A DNA stretch of 18,168 bases from CAZLMF01 sp964560565 (GTDB lineage Bacteria > Bacillota > Clostridia > Oscillospirales > Ruminococcaceae), in assembly GCA_964560565.1 (NCBI GenBank), contig CAZLMF010000032.1, forward strand, positions 1 to 18,168, in the 5' to 3' direction. The position numbers and the translations under genes were made by a program. Position 1 is the first letter of the stretch. Each line of letters opens with the position of its first letter. Positions 6,173 through 13,346 of this stretch are shown here, piece by piece. The notes beneath the pieces were generated by a model. That model was given only the letters and a program-made list of their open reading frames with translations, was not told the origin of the DNA and ran no database searches.

Positions 6173-7004
6173 GAAGATTAGTGCTTCCCTATTCGCAATT
6201 GTTGCGGTGCTTTCAATGTGCGTATCTGTATCAGCCTATGAGAGCGAAAACGTCTTTGACTACCTTGAGTATTTAACCGAGGATGAAGTTGTAGCACTGC
6301 AAGGTACAATTGACGGCATTGCAACAACCCATAAGCTTGATGTTGTTATTGTTATTACTGATGACACTGAGGGTAAATCCTCAATGGAATATGCAGATGA
6401 TTACTATGACTACAACGGCTTTGGACTTGATGATGAGTTTTCCGGACTATTGATGCTTATCAACATGGATGAGCGAGAGGTCTGGTTTTCGACAACAGGC
6501 AAGGCTATTCGCATCTTCACTGACTTTAGAATTTCATCAATGGTCAATTCTTCTATTGGCTATCTTGGAGATGCTGACTTTTATGGCGCTTGTGAGGATT
6601 TTCTTTCCGATGTTAACTTCTACGCAATTCTAGGAATTCCTGATAATCAGCATACAGTTGACGATGATATTCCTCACTACTATACTAAAGAGACTTATTT
6701 TGATAAAGTTCTTAAAGTCGCTATAAATCCACTTGTTTACATTGTTACAATAGCGATTGCTGTTATTGTCACTTTAATAATAGCTTCAGGTAACAAAGGT
6801 AAAAACACTGTTACTAATAAAACCTATGAAACTGATGGATCATTTAAGCTGAATGTAAGCAATGACGTTTTCCTTCGTGAAAGCGTCACAAAAGTAAGAA
6901 TTGAATCAAGTTCAAGCGGTGGTAGCGGTGGCGGCAGTGGACGCAGCAGCAGCCATAGCGGAAGCAGTGGCCGCTCTCACGGCGGTGGTGGCGGAAGGTT
7001 CTAA
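6165..7004 (+). CDS. TPM-domain membrane protein, YdjH/YgcG-like
   Basis: The preferred start is TTG at 6165, giving 279 residues. It lies eight bases after GGGGG (6152-6156) and yields a clean signal sequence (basic MFKKISAS, hydrophobic core, VSA cleavage-like site near residue 24). A TTG at 6150 is in frame but would precede that ribosome binding site. The TPM domain spans about residues 30-165 and is probably outside the membrane. A transmembrane helix lies at about 188-210, and a Ser/Gly/His-rich tail ends in GGGGGRF, as in many TPM proteins. Related proteins (YdjH in B. subtilis, YgcG families) sit in membrane-stress operons, and TPM domains have been linked to membrane-protein quality control. 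It is the last gene of the operon, ending just before a bidirectional terminator. Confidence 0.82.
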   Translation: MFKKISASLFAIVAVLSMCVSVSAYESENVFDYLEYLTEDEVVALQGTIDGIATTHKLDVVIVITDDTEGKSSMEYADDYYDYNGFGLDDEFSGLLMLINMDEREVWFSTTGKAIRIFTDFRISSMVNSSIGYLGDADFYGACEDFLSDVNFYAILGIPDNQHTVDDDIPHYYTKETYFDKVLKVAINPLVYIVTIAIAVIVTLIIASGNKGKNTVTNKTYETDGSFKLNVSNDVFLRESVTKVRIESSSSGGSGGGSGRSSSHSGSSGRSHGGGGGRF

Positions 7005-7015
7005 ATTAAATAGCA

Positions 7016-7047
7016 AAGCCTCCGAGTTTACTCGGAGGCTTCTTTTT
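7016..7047. terminator. Bidirectional terminator between convergent genes
   Basis: A perfect 11-bp stem (7016-7026 with 7031-7041) with TTTA loop is followed by TCTTTTT on the plus strand. The minus strand has a weaker T-rich tail. It serves the TPM operon and probably the convergent deacetylase gene. Confidence 0.9.
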
Positions 7048-7825
7048 AATCCATTGGTGTTGCGGTGGTGTGCTGCCTGCCTTCATGGTCTATTTCATAC
7101 TCGTCATAGTAAATCAAGTCCTTCACCAGCACGAATTCGTATCCATCCTCACGTAGTTTACTGACGATATTAGGGAGTGCCTCGGCGGTATTCGCCTTTT
7201 CGTTATGGAATAGTAAAATCGAGCCTGATTTCACCTTTTTTAGCACTCTTTTTGTTATTTTATCCGCAGATTCATCCCTCCAATCTATGGAGTCACAATC
7301 AAACTGAATCACTTTAAATCCCATACCCTCGAGCGTTGTTAAGTTTTGGTCGTTGTATTCACCATAGGGAGTTCTGTAAAGTGTGGGGTAAACTGCAGTA
7401 AGAGCTTCAATTTTCTTTGCGGCATCTCGTGTGTCTGCAATAAGCTCTTTTGTGCCGACCTTGTTCACATGGGGATGCTTATCAGAGTGGTTTTGTATAT
7501 CATGCCCTGCTGCTGCGAAAAGCTTAACATCCTCGGGATATTTGTCGCACCACTCCCCTGTTACGAAAAATGTGACCTTCACATCAAGCTCCTCAAGCAT
7601 AGTTAGCAGGCTTTGCGTATCACTATTGCCCCATGCCACATCATAAGTAATTGCAATCTTATTGTCCCCGCGCTCAACTGAGTATATAGGCACCTTACGT
7701 GATGCTGCACTTGTGTCAATCGCACTCATAACCGCATATACACCTATTACTACACCAACAAGAATCAATGCTGAGTAAACGCAAATTCTAATAAGCTTAC
7801 GGCGAGTAAGCGTTAACATCATCAT
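7046..7825 (-). CDS. Polysaccharide deacetylase (NodB-like), PdaB-type
   Basis: 259 residues. The start is the first ATG of an ATGATGATG run, seven bases after AAAGGTGG; an upstream in-frame ATG has no ribosome binding site. An N-terminal helix (about 11-34) anchors it with the catalytic domain outside. NodB motifs are present: TYDVAWG with Asp62, HSDKHP with zinc ligands His113 and His117, RTPYGEYN with Arg151, DCDSIDW, and LLFHN with His207. The TYDVAWG form, in place of TFDDG, is typical of PdaB and related sporulation deacetylases, which de-N-acetylate peptidoglycan or another amino-sugar polymer. The short C-terminal extension is acidic and His-rich. No clear sporulation sigma promoter could be picked out upstream. 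Confidence 0.87.
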   Translation of the reverse strand: MMMLTLTRRKLIRICVYSALILVGVVIGVYAVMSAIDTSAASRKVPIYSVERGDNKIAITYDVAWGNSDTQSLLTMLEELDVKVTFFVTGEWCDKYPEDVKLFAAAGHDIQNHSDKHPHVNKVGTKELIADTRDAAKKIEALTAVYPTLYRTPYGEYNDQNLTTLEGMGFKVIQFDCDSIDWRDESADKITKRVLKKVKSGSILLFHNEKANTAEALPNIVSKLREDGYEFVLVKDLIYYDEYEIDHEGRQHTTATPMD

Positions 7826-7980
7826 AGCTATTCCACCTTTCATTGGTATATGTATATGCAAGCCTTGCTTGTACTTATTTACACCAATTTCAGGAATTAT
7901 CGACTTTTGTTTAACGACTTACAATGTCGTATCTTTTGCATAAATACATTCACTTAGCTAATAATAACTTGGGTGATATT

Positions 7981-8658
7981 ATGTTAATTATTGCAATTCG
8001 AGCATTCTTGCTCTACATTCTAATTATTTTTTCACTGCGCTTAATGGGGAAAAGACAATTAGGTGAGCTTCAGCCCTCTGAGCTTGTGGTGACAATTCTT
8101 GTTTCAAATATTGCAACGCTGCCTATTGAAAATCCGGAAATACCAATGATTATGGGTGTTGTTCCCATAATCACACTTGTATGTATAGATGTGCTTATAT
8201 CGTGGATTATGTTAAAAAGTCAAGGTTTTAGGAAGATAGTTTCCGGTAGCCCAAGGATAATCATCCGTGATGGTAAAGTTGATCAAAATGAGTTAAAAAA
8301 TTTACGCTTTACCATTGATGACCTAATGGAAGCGCTTCATGAGCTTTCTATATTTGATGTGAGAGAAGTGCAATATGCAATTGTCGAAACAAACGGCAAA
8401 GTGAACATATATCAAAAACATGACGCAAGAACTGTTACCGCTGAAATGCTAAACCTTAAGATGCCAAGCGTAAATCCCCCTGTTGTTATTATAAGTGATG
8501 GGCATCTGCTTGATGAGGGGCTTGCAAGCTGCAGCTTGAGTGAAAAGTGGCTTGCGAACATTCTTGCGCAAAAGCAAGTAAGAGTATCTGAGGTTTTTCT
8601 TATGACTGCTGACTCTAACGGGGATTATTTCCTATTGCCAAAGGAGAATCAAAAGTGA
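7981..8658 (+). CDS. DUF421 membrane protein (YetF/YrbG-like)
   Basis: 225 residues from the ATG at 7981, preceded by GGGTGAT at 7971-7977. A longer in-frame start at 7924 is disfavoured because the family begins like this one, close to the first helix. There are three N-terminal transmembrane helices, with the family motif MGKRQLGELQPSELV at residues 22-36 between the first two. A cytoplasmic DUF421 domain follows (about 85-190). Members occur widely in spore formers; a few have been tied to spore germination or cation leakage, but the activity is unresolved. The AAGGAG near its 3' end and the four-base overlap with the next gene show tight coupling to the DUF4363 protein. Confidence 0.85.
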   Translation: MLIIAIRAFLLYILIIFSLRLMGKRQLGELQPSELVVTILVSNIATLPIENPEIPMIMGVVPIITLVCIDVLISWIMLKSQGFRKIVSGSPRIIIRDGKVDQNELKNLRFTIDDLMEALHELSIFDVREVQYAIVETNGKVNIYQKHDARTVTAEMLNLKMPSVNPPVVIISDGHLLDEGLASCSLSEKWLANILAQKQVRVSEVFLMTADSNGDYFLLPKENQK

Positions 8659-9029
8659 AAAGATTAGTGATAAGCTCTACGCTCCTTTTGCTAATTATAT
8701 CTGGCTCGCTATTGGGGCTTTACAATATTCATACTACAAAAGATTATGTCTTTTATAGAATTGATAATATAATTAGAGAAATCGAAGATGATATAACTCC
8801 TTCAGTGGAACAAATTGATGAAGCAATAACAAAGTGGGAGGACAATGTAAGCTACATGAAATTCTACCTTAGTCGGGAAAGAATAATGATGGTTTCTTCA
8901 ACACTTGCCTATATAAGAGGATTGATTATAAGCGAGAATGATCAGGTTTTAGCAGAATGCATGTCATTAAAAAAGCAGCTGGATGCAATATATGCAACGC
9001 AGCTGCCTAAGTTAGAAAATATTTTTTAG
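8655..9029 (+). CDS. DUF4363-type small membrane-anchored protein
   Basis: 124 residues, GTG start overlapping the stop of the DUF421 gene by four bases, with AAGGAG at 8641-8646. One N-terminal hydrophobic helix (about 5-24) is followed by a mostly helical, charged extracytoplasmic domain. Length, topology and position directly after a DUF421 gene fit DUF4363, a Clostridia family that commonly accompanies DUF421; that link is from general knowledge. Molecular function is unknown. A partner or periplasmic-side subunit of the DUF421 protein is a reasonable inference. Its stop codon overlaps the stop of convergent nrdR, with no terminator between them. Confidence 0.7.
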   Translation: MKRLVISSTLLLLIISGSLLGLYNIHTTKDYVFYRIDNIIREIEDDITPSVEQIDEAITKWEDNVSYMKFYLSRERIMMVSSTLAYIRGLIISENDQVLAECMSLKKQLDAIYATQLPKLENIF

Positions 9030-9478
9030 TCATTTTCCTGTTTAATTTCTGTGATAATCTTCATAAAGCTATCGATATCGTTAAAGTCACGATAAACCGA
9101 TGCAAAGCGCACATACGCTACAAGATCGATCTCCTTTAAGCGACTAAGGATATTTTCACCGATTTCATCAGATGTCACTTCTCGAATGAGTAGATTTGCA
9201 TAATGAATCTTCAAGTCATCAATTAAGCTTTCAAGGGTTTCAAGTGCAATAGGGCGTTTTTTTGTAGCTCTAAGCAACCCTTGAATAAGTTTGTCTCGAT
9301 CAAATGGTTCACGCTTTAAATCTCGCTTGATTACCATGAGAGGCAATCGCTCGACCACCTCATAGGAGGTGAATCTTTTGCCGCAATCAAGGCATTCTCG
9401 CCTACGGCGAATTTTCTCTTCACTGGGTCTTGAGTCAATTACTTTACTGTCATGATAACCGCAAAAAGGACAATTCAT
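9026..9478 (-). CDS. nrdR: Ribonucleotide reductase transcriptional repressor NrdR
   Basis: 150 residues, the usual family length, from the ATG at 9478 (MNCPFCG). A GTG three codons earlier overlaps the ribosome binding site AGGGGTGG and is less likely. The zinc ribbon is formed by Cys3, Cys6, Cys29 and Cys32 with the basic RRRRECLDC strand. An ATP-cone domain follows (about 47-137) and senses ATP/dATP. The protein represses ribonucleotide reductase genes by binding NrdR boxes. No nrd structural gene is in the window, but a good NrdR box lies in its own leader, implying autoregulation. The gene is convergent with and overlaps the DUF4363 gene by four bases. Confidence 0.96.
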   Translation of the reverse strand: MNCPFCGYHDSKVIDSRPSEEKIRRRRECLDCGKRFTSYEVVERLPLMVIKRDLKREPFDRDKLIQGLLRATKKRPIALETLESLIDDLKIHYANLLIREVTSDEIGENILSRLKEIDLVAYVRFASVYRDFNDIDSFMKIITEIKQEND

Positions 9479-9486
9479 AGTTGCCA

Positions 9487-9502
9487 CCCCTATATATTGT
9501 GT
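9487..9502 (-). promoter_or_regulatory. NrdR box in the nrdR leader
   Basis: The minus-strand ACACAATATATAGGGG matches the NrdR-box consensus ACACWATATATWGTGT at 14 of 16 positions. Both mismatches are where it merges with the ribosome binding site. It lies just downstream of the -10, where bound NrdR would block transcription. Confidence 0.65.
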
Positions 9503-9509
9503 TTCTTAT

Positions 9510-9538
9510 ATCATATCACGTCTATAATTAATTTGCAA
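9510..9538 (-). promoter_or_regulatory. nrdR promoter with a weak distal NrdR-box-like site
   Basis: On the minus strand TTGCAA (9533-9538), 17 bases and TATGAT (9510-9515) with an extended -10 TGA. A degenerate second box (9519-9534, about 9 of 16 matches) lies 32 bp from the first, centre to centre. That is the spacing typical of paired NrdR boxes. Confidence 0.6.
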
Positions 9539-9585
9539 CTATGTTTTAGTAAAATATTATATAAAGAACTAACTTTTATTAAATG

Positions 9586-9861
9586 TTATATAGCTTCAGC
9601 GTGGGCAATGAGTATATCCTGGACAATATCGCGCGCAGTGCAAGGTGTGACTAAATTTTCTGCAAGAATGTCAACTAAGTTTTTCACAAAACGAAAATCC
9701 GTTGAAATATCATCAATCCTTGCTGTATCCTCATCGCCGAATAAGCTGCATTTCAGCTCAATGCCATAGCTTTGGTGTCCATCCTCATTGCTTTGAACGA
9801 TGCAATACTCTAAGCCACCATTTCCCACTAAAACTTTGTAATTTTGATTGAGTTTGCGCAT
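9586..9861 (-). CDS. DUF6514-like small protein
   Basis: 91 residues from the ATG at 9861, nine bases after AAGGAG (9871-9876). An in-frame GTG at 9870 abuts that site and is less likely. There is no signal peptide or transmembrane helix, so it is a small cytoplasmic protein. The pattern YGIEL, then ARIDDIS, then LAENLVTPCTARDIVQDIL fits the DUF6514 family of Clostridia. That is recalled from the family's general pattern rather than a search. Function is unknown. It may be transcribed toward nrdR, but nrdR has its own promoter. Its own leader holds a striking inverted repeat around the -10 box. Confidence 0.65.
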   Translation of the reverse strand: MRKLNQNYKVLVGNGGLEYCIVQSNEDGHQSYGIELKCSLFGDEDTARIDDISTDFRFVKNLVDILAENLVTPCTARDIVQDILIAHAEAI

Positions 9862-9875
9862 TTTAACCACTCCTT

Positions 9876-9908
9876 AATAAATGTTGTGCTTATATTATAA
9901 CATTTATT
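9876..9908 (-). promoter_or_regulatory. Inverted repeat spanning the -10 of the DUF6514-like gene
   Basis: Perfect 10-bp arms, AATAAATGTT (9876-9885) and AACATTTATT (9899-9908), are separated by 13 bases. The minus-strand -10 TATAAT is at 9894-9899, touching one arm; the other arm abuts the ribosome binding site. The -35 is poor (TTTAGT). The layout suits a dimeric repressor operator or a leader hairpin that hides the start. Confidence 0.5.
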
Positions 9909-10017
9909 TAAGTGTGACTAAAGTGTTAATAATCGCAAACTTTTTCTGTATTCCTCACGTTTCGACATGGATACATACATATCTTACATATTATATTTCG
10001 CTTTTTTGTATGATTAC

Positions 10018-10830
10018 TTATTTTGAAAAATCTTTGTGTAAAGCTCCAACCATGCTGGTAATGTTTTCTACATACTGTATACTTTCGACAAGCTCGTCAT
10101 ACTTTCCGTAATTTTGACGGTATAACTCTACAATAAGTGCGCCCTGATACGAAAGCTGGTTAAGTCGCTCTATGAAAGCTTTGAAATTGAATTTTCCCTT
10201 GCCTGGAGGAAGACAATCATGCTGTTGGTCATTATCACTAATATGCACATGGACAAGCTTTTCGCCAACAACATCAAGGACAGCAAAGGGGTCAAGATTG
10301 CTGCGAATTGCTTGCTTAATATCTAGATTAAACGCTACCTCATCCCCTAGCTCATTAACCATGAGCTTCAGAAATTCAAGATCCCCACTCCTGCAATAAT
10401 GTACATTCTCCTGCGCAACGGCAACACCATATTTTTGACCGAGTCTATATAGGCTCAAATATCTTTCAAGGTAGCGTTCATCTGTGCAGCTGCCCAACCT
10501 TGAAGCGCCATGTAGTACGAATACCTTCGCATCAACACTTTGCATTGCGCTGAAAAATCGCTCATAATAATCAAGAATTTCAGATGCGCGCCTCTCATAC
10601 CTTGAAAAAAGCATGATAGGCTCAACAGGGGATGTGAAGGGATGAAAAGCTTGTGCCTTTACATTATTCTCCTCCATAAGCTTGCACATTTCCTGCATTG
10701 GCTTTCCATCAAGCTCATCAGAGCAGTTTATGAAAAGCTCCACCGTTTTTACTCCCCTGCTAACAAGCTCATATAAAGCCTCTTCGATTAACATTGGATA
10801 CATACATGCTGTTGATGCGCCGATAATCAT
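10018..10830 (-). CDS. Xylose isomerase-like TIM-barrel protein
   Basis: 270 residues, ATG six bases after AAAGGA. It belongs to the sugar phosphate isomerase/epimerase (AP endonuclease 2-like) TIM-barrel superfamily. Likely metal ligands sit at barrel-strand ends: Glu141 in AQENVHY, Asp170 in NLDIKQA, His196 in HVHISDN and Glu235 in LIVELYRQ. His63 and His107 are further candidates. Superfamily members isomerise or epimerise keto-sugars and inositols, or dehydrate related acids. No neighbouring transporter, kinase or regulator indicates the substrate. It follows the secF terminator but has no obvious sigma-A promoter of its own. No terminator is visible after its stop, and the stretch down to the DUF6514-like gene holds no recognisable element besides the inverted repeat listed separately. 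Confidence 0.8.
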   Translation of the reverse strand: MIIGASTACMYPMLIEEALYELVSRGVKTVELFINCSDELDGKPMQEMCKLMEENNVKAQAFHPFTSPVEPIMLFSRYERRASEILDYYERFFSAMQSVDAKVFVLHGASRLGSCTDERYLERYLSLYRLGQKYGVAVAQENVHYCRSGDLEFLKLMVNELGDEVAFNLDIKQAIRSNLDPFAVLDVVGEKLVHVHISDNDQQHDCLPPGKGKFNFKAFIERLNQLSYQGALIVELYRQNYGKYDELVESIQYVENITSMVGALHKDFSK

Positions 10831-10842
10831 AAGCTGTCCTTT

Positions 10843-10874
10843 CTAAAAATAGCCGCCCTTAAAGAGCGGCTATT
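10843..10874 (-). terminator. Terminator of purB-secDF
   Basis: On the minus strand, AATAGCCGC pairs perfectly with GCGGCTATT (10866-10874 and 10848-10856), with extra inner pairs, followed by TTTTTAG. It lies between the secF stop and the TIM-barrel start. Confidence 0.88.
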
Positions 10875-10877
10875 ATG

Positions 10878-11846
10878 TTATGCTTTTACTTTTCTGGTTT
10901 TACCCTTAGTGGGTTGCTTGCGCTCCTTATGTTCTTGCCATAACACCCACAGTGGACCTGCGATACAAAGTGTGGAATACACACCAGAAATCATACCGAT
11001 TATCATAGGTAGAGCAAAACTGAATATAGAGTCTACCCCATAAGAAATACCTACTATGCTTATTACAATCATAGCACTGGTTGTACAAATTGAGGTGTTT
11101 AGCGAACGAGTGAAGGATTGACCGATTGATTTGTTGACAAGATCACCAATACTCATAGTTTTGCCGTACAACTTGCGGTTTTCACGGATACGGTCGTATA
11201 TAACGATGGTATCGTTAATTGAAAAACCAAGTATTGTCAGGACAACTGCTATGAAGTTAGCATCTATAGGAATGCGGAATACAACAAACGCGAAGTAAAC
11301 CATCATTACGTCATGGAGAAGTGCAACAATTGCCATTACACCTGCTGACCATCCCCCAATGCGCCTAAACCTAAATGCAATATAGATTATCAGCACAAGG
11401 AATGCAAATCCAACTGCTACAAGACACTTGCGGAAGAATGCTAAGCCTGTTGAAGGGTTAACGTCACTACTCTCTAAAAGCTCGATACTGTTATCAGCAA
11501 ATTCTAAGTTTAGTGACTTTGTGATTTCCTGTTGTACATCAACGGTAAGACCTGCGGTTGAGTTAACTGAGATCTGTAGGAATTTGCCTGCATCGCCAAT
11601 TCCCTCACCCTCGGTGATTATAACGGTTGAGTCAATCGAATCTTCTATAACCTTAGCCGCTGCTTCGTGGTCAACTGTGCCGGTATACCCATACTTTAGC
11701 ATGGTACCGCCCTTGAACTGGATATCCACGTCAACGCCAATGACTAATGTTAGGATAATAGTCGCTGCAAGTAAGAATAAAGAAATTGCATAGAATAGTT
11801 TGCTACGTCCAACTATGTTTAGGTTTTCAAATCTATTTGGTTTCAT
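10878..11846 (-). CDS. secF: Protein translocase subunit SecF
   Basis: 322 residues. The preferred ATG (11846, MKPNRFENLNIV) is eight bases after GGGGG. A more upstream in-frame ATG (11861) precedes that site. The protein has an N-terminal helix, the conserved IQFKGGTMLKY strand of the first periplasmic domain, and five C-terminal helices with the RND-type motif around NDTIVIYDRIRENR. It is a subunit of the SecDF complex, which pulls exported proteins across the membrane using the ion gradient. It overlaps the 3' end of secD by 14 bases, so the two are translationally coupled. The C-terminus is basic (Lys/Arg-rich), and the gene ends at a strong terminator. Confidence 0.96.
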   Translation of the reverse strand: MKPNRFENLNIVGRSKLFYAISLFLLAATIILTLVIGVDVDIQFKGGTMLKYGYTGTVDHEAAAKVIEDSIDSTVIITEGEGIGDAGKFLQISVNSTAGLTVDVQQEITKSLNLEFADNSIELLESSDVNPSTGLAFFRKCLVAVGFAFLVLIIYIAFRFRRIGGWSAGVMAIVALLHDVMMVYFAFVVFRIPIDANFIAVVLTILGFSINDTIVIYDRIRENRKLYGKTMSIGDLVNKSIGQSFTRSLNTSICTTSAMIVISIVGISYGVDSIFSFALPMIIGMISGVYSTLCIAGPLWVLWQEHKERKQPTKGKTRKVKA

Positions 11847-13248
11847 TGCTTGCACCCCCATATAACCAAGGATTGCGCAAGCCCTTAAATTTAGAAATCG
11901 AGCTTACCATTAATCTTGATGCCAAGACTCCCATTATAAAGTTTAAAATTACACCGACTAGTAGAGTGAATCCGAAGGAGAAGATTGAACCCTCAGTTGA
12001 TGGGCCAAACATGAAGAATATCGGATTTAAAAGTTTTGCGAAGATGCTGTCCGGTGTGCCAAAAGCGCCCATTAGTATGACCGCAACGAGAATTACAGTA
12101 ATGTTGCCGTCGAAGATAGCAGTAAAGCCTTGCTCATAACCTGCGTTTATTGCACCGTCAAGAGTTTTTCCTGCCCTAAGCTCTTCTTTAATGCGCTCAT
12201 TTGTAATTACGTTTGCGTCAACGCCCATACCGATTGAAAGGATAACACCTGCTATGCCGGGTATGGTTAGCGTGAAACTTGACATAAAGCCAAAGAAACC
12301 AGTAATTGCAGCAATTGAGCCTGCAACCTGCCCAATAAGAGCTATTATAGCAACTGTGCCGGGCAGTCTATATACAACTATCATAAATATAGCGACTGCA
12401 ATAAATGCAATTAGCCCTGCAAGCACCATTGCATCACGAGCACCAAGCCCCAAGGTCGGAGTCATTGTACTAAAGCTTGATGTAATAAGCTTAAAGGGCA
12501 ATGCGCCGGCAGTGATCTTATCGGCAAGTTCTTTGCATTCCTCAGCAGTGAAGCTGCCTGAAATTACCGCTTCGCCATCTTTGATTTGCTCGCTCACAGT
12601 GGGATATGAAAGCAATGTATCATCCATCCATATGGAGATAACACCCTTGTCCTTATAAAGCTCGCCGGTTGCTTTTGCGAAGCTTTCAGCGCCCTCATTC
12701 GAAAGTTTGAGAGAAACCATGTATTCGTATGAACCGTTGCTCTGCTTTTGAACAACAGGCTCCGCTTTAACTACATCTGCGCCCTGCAAAATTATATTCT
12801 CATTTGTAATACCTGTAGGCTTGCCAAGCTCATCAAGCTCAACACCCTCACGGAATGTAAGTAGAGCAGTTTCGCCAAGCTCCATTACAGCAGCTTCAGG
12901 ATCGAAATCCTCGTCCCCTGCCTGCCATGGAAAGCGAACAATTATTCTATCGTTGTTATAATCGACGAAAACATCTGAATCGGTTATTGATAGATTTACA
13001 AGCCTAAGCTTAATTTTTTCCTTAGCAGCGTTCATTTGATCGTCAGTTGCATCAATGCCCTCCGGCGGAGTAAACGTAACGTCCACACCTCCACGGATAT
13101 CAATACCCCATCGGATATCATCAACCCCATTTATATATGTTTTCTTGATGTCACCATATTGCGTGCTAATTCCAGTAAATACAATTACCGTGAAAAGCAA
13201 AATAGAAATGGCGACGATAAAGAAAACGGGCTTCTTTACACGTCTCAA
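11833..13248 (-). CDS. secD: Protein translocase subunit SecD
   Basis: 471 residues from a TTG at 13248, eight bases after GGAGG. This places the basic MRRVKK immediately before the first helix, as in other SecD proteins. Upstream in-frame codons exist but lie on the wrong side of the ribosome binding site. The WGIDIRGGVDVTF motif marks the first periplasmic region. The C-terminal six-helix RND-like part carries the family sequence GVDANVITNERIKEE. It works with SecF and SecYEG late in protein export. It has its own promoter directly behind purB. The 5' leader contains a small perfect hairpin (13276-13289) between promoter and start. Confidence 0.96.
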   Translation of the reverse strand: MRRVKKPVFFIVAISILLFTVIVFTGISTQYGDIKKTYINGVDDIRWGIDIRGGVDVTFTPPEGIDATDDQMNAAKEKIKLRLVNLSITDSDVFVDYNNDRIIVRFPWQAGDEDFDPEAAVMELGETALLTFREGVELDELGKPTGITNENIILQGADVVKAEPVVQKQSNGSYEYMVSLKLSNEGAESFAKATGELYKDKGVISIWMDDTLLSYPTVSEQIKDGEAVISGSFTAEECKELADKITAGALPFKLITSSFSTMTPTLGLGARDAMVLAGLIAFIAVAIFMIVVYRLPGTVAIIALIGQVAGSIAAITGFFGFMSSFTLTIPGIAGVILSIGMGVDANVITNERIKEELRAGKTLDGAINAGYEQGFTAIFDGNITVILVAVILMGAFGTPDSIFAKLLNPIFFMFGPSTEGSIFSFGFTLLVGVILNFIMGVLASRLMVSSISKFKGLRNPWLYGGASNETK

Positions 13249-13312
13249 ATACAAAACCTCCACATTTATAGGTTTGAACCACAAGGTTCGATAGGTCATA
13301 ACATACTAAGCT

Positions 13313-13341
13313 ATTATACTTTATTCAGATTTGAAAGTCAA
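13313..13341 (-). promoter_or_regulatory. secDF promoter
   Basis: On the minus strand TTGACT (13336-13341), 17 bases and TATAAT (13313-13318). The -35 begins six bases after the purB stop. With no terminator between, purB transcripts may also continue into secDF. Confidence 0.8.
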
Positions 13342-13346
13342 TAGAT

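Noticed and set aside
7826..7980. Sporulation sigma (E, F or G) promoter for the deacetylase or the DUF421 gene
   Set aside because: CATATACAT and CATTCA-like -10 boxes exist, but no matching -35 lies at the right spacing.
11786..12658. Plus-strand frames opposite secD and secF
   Set aside because: They are shadows of well-identified genes, with no ribosome binding sites or family resemblance.
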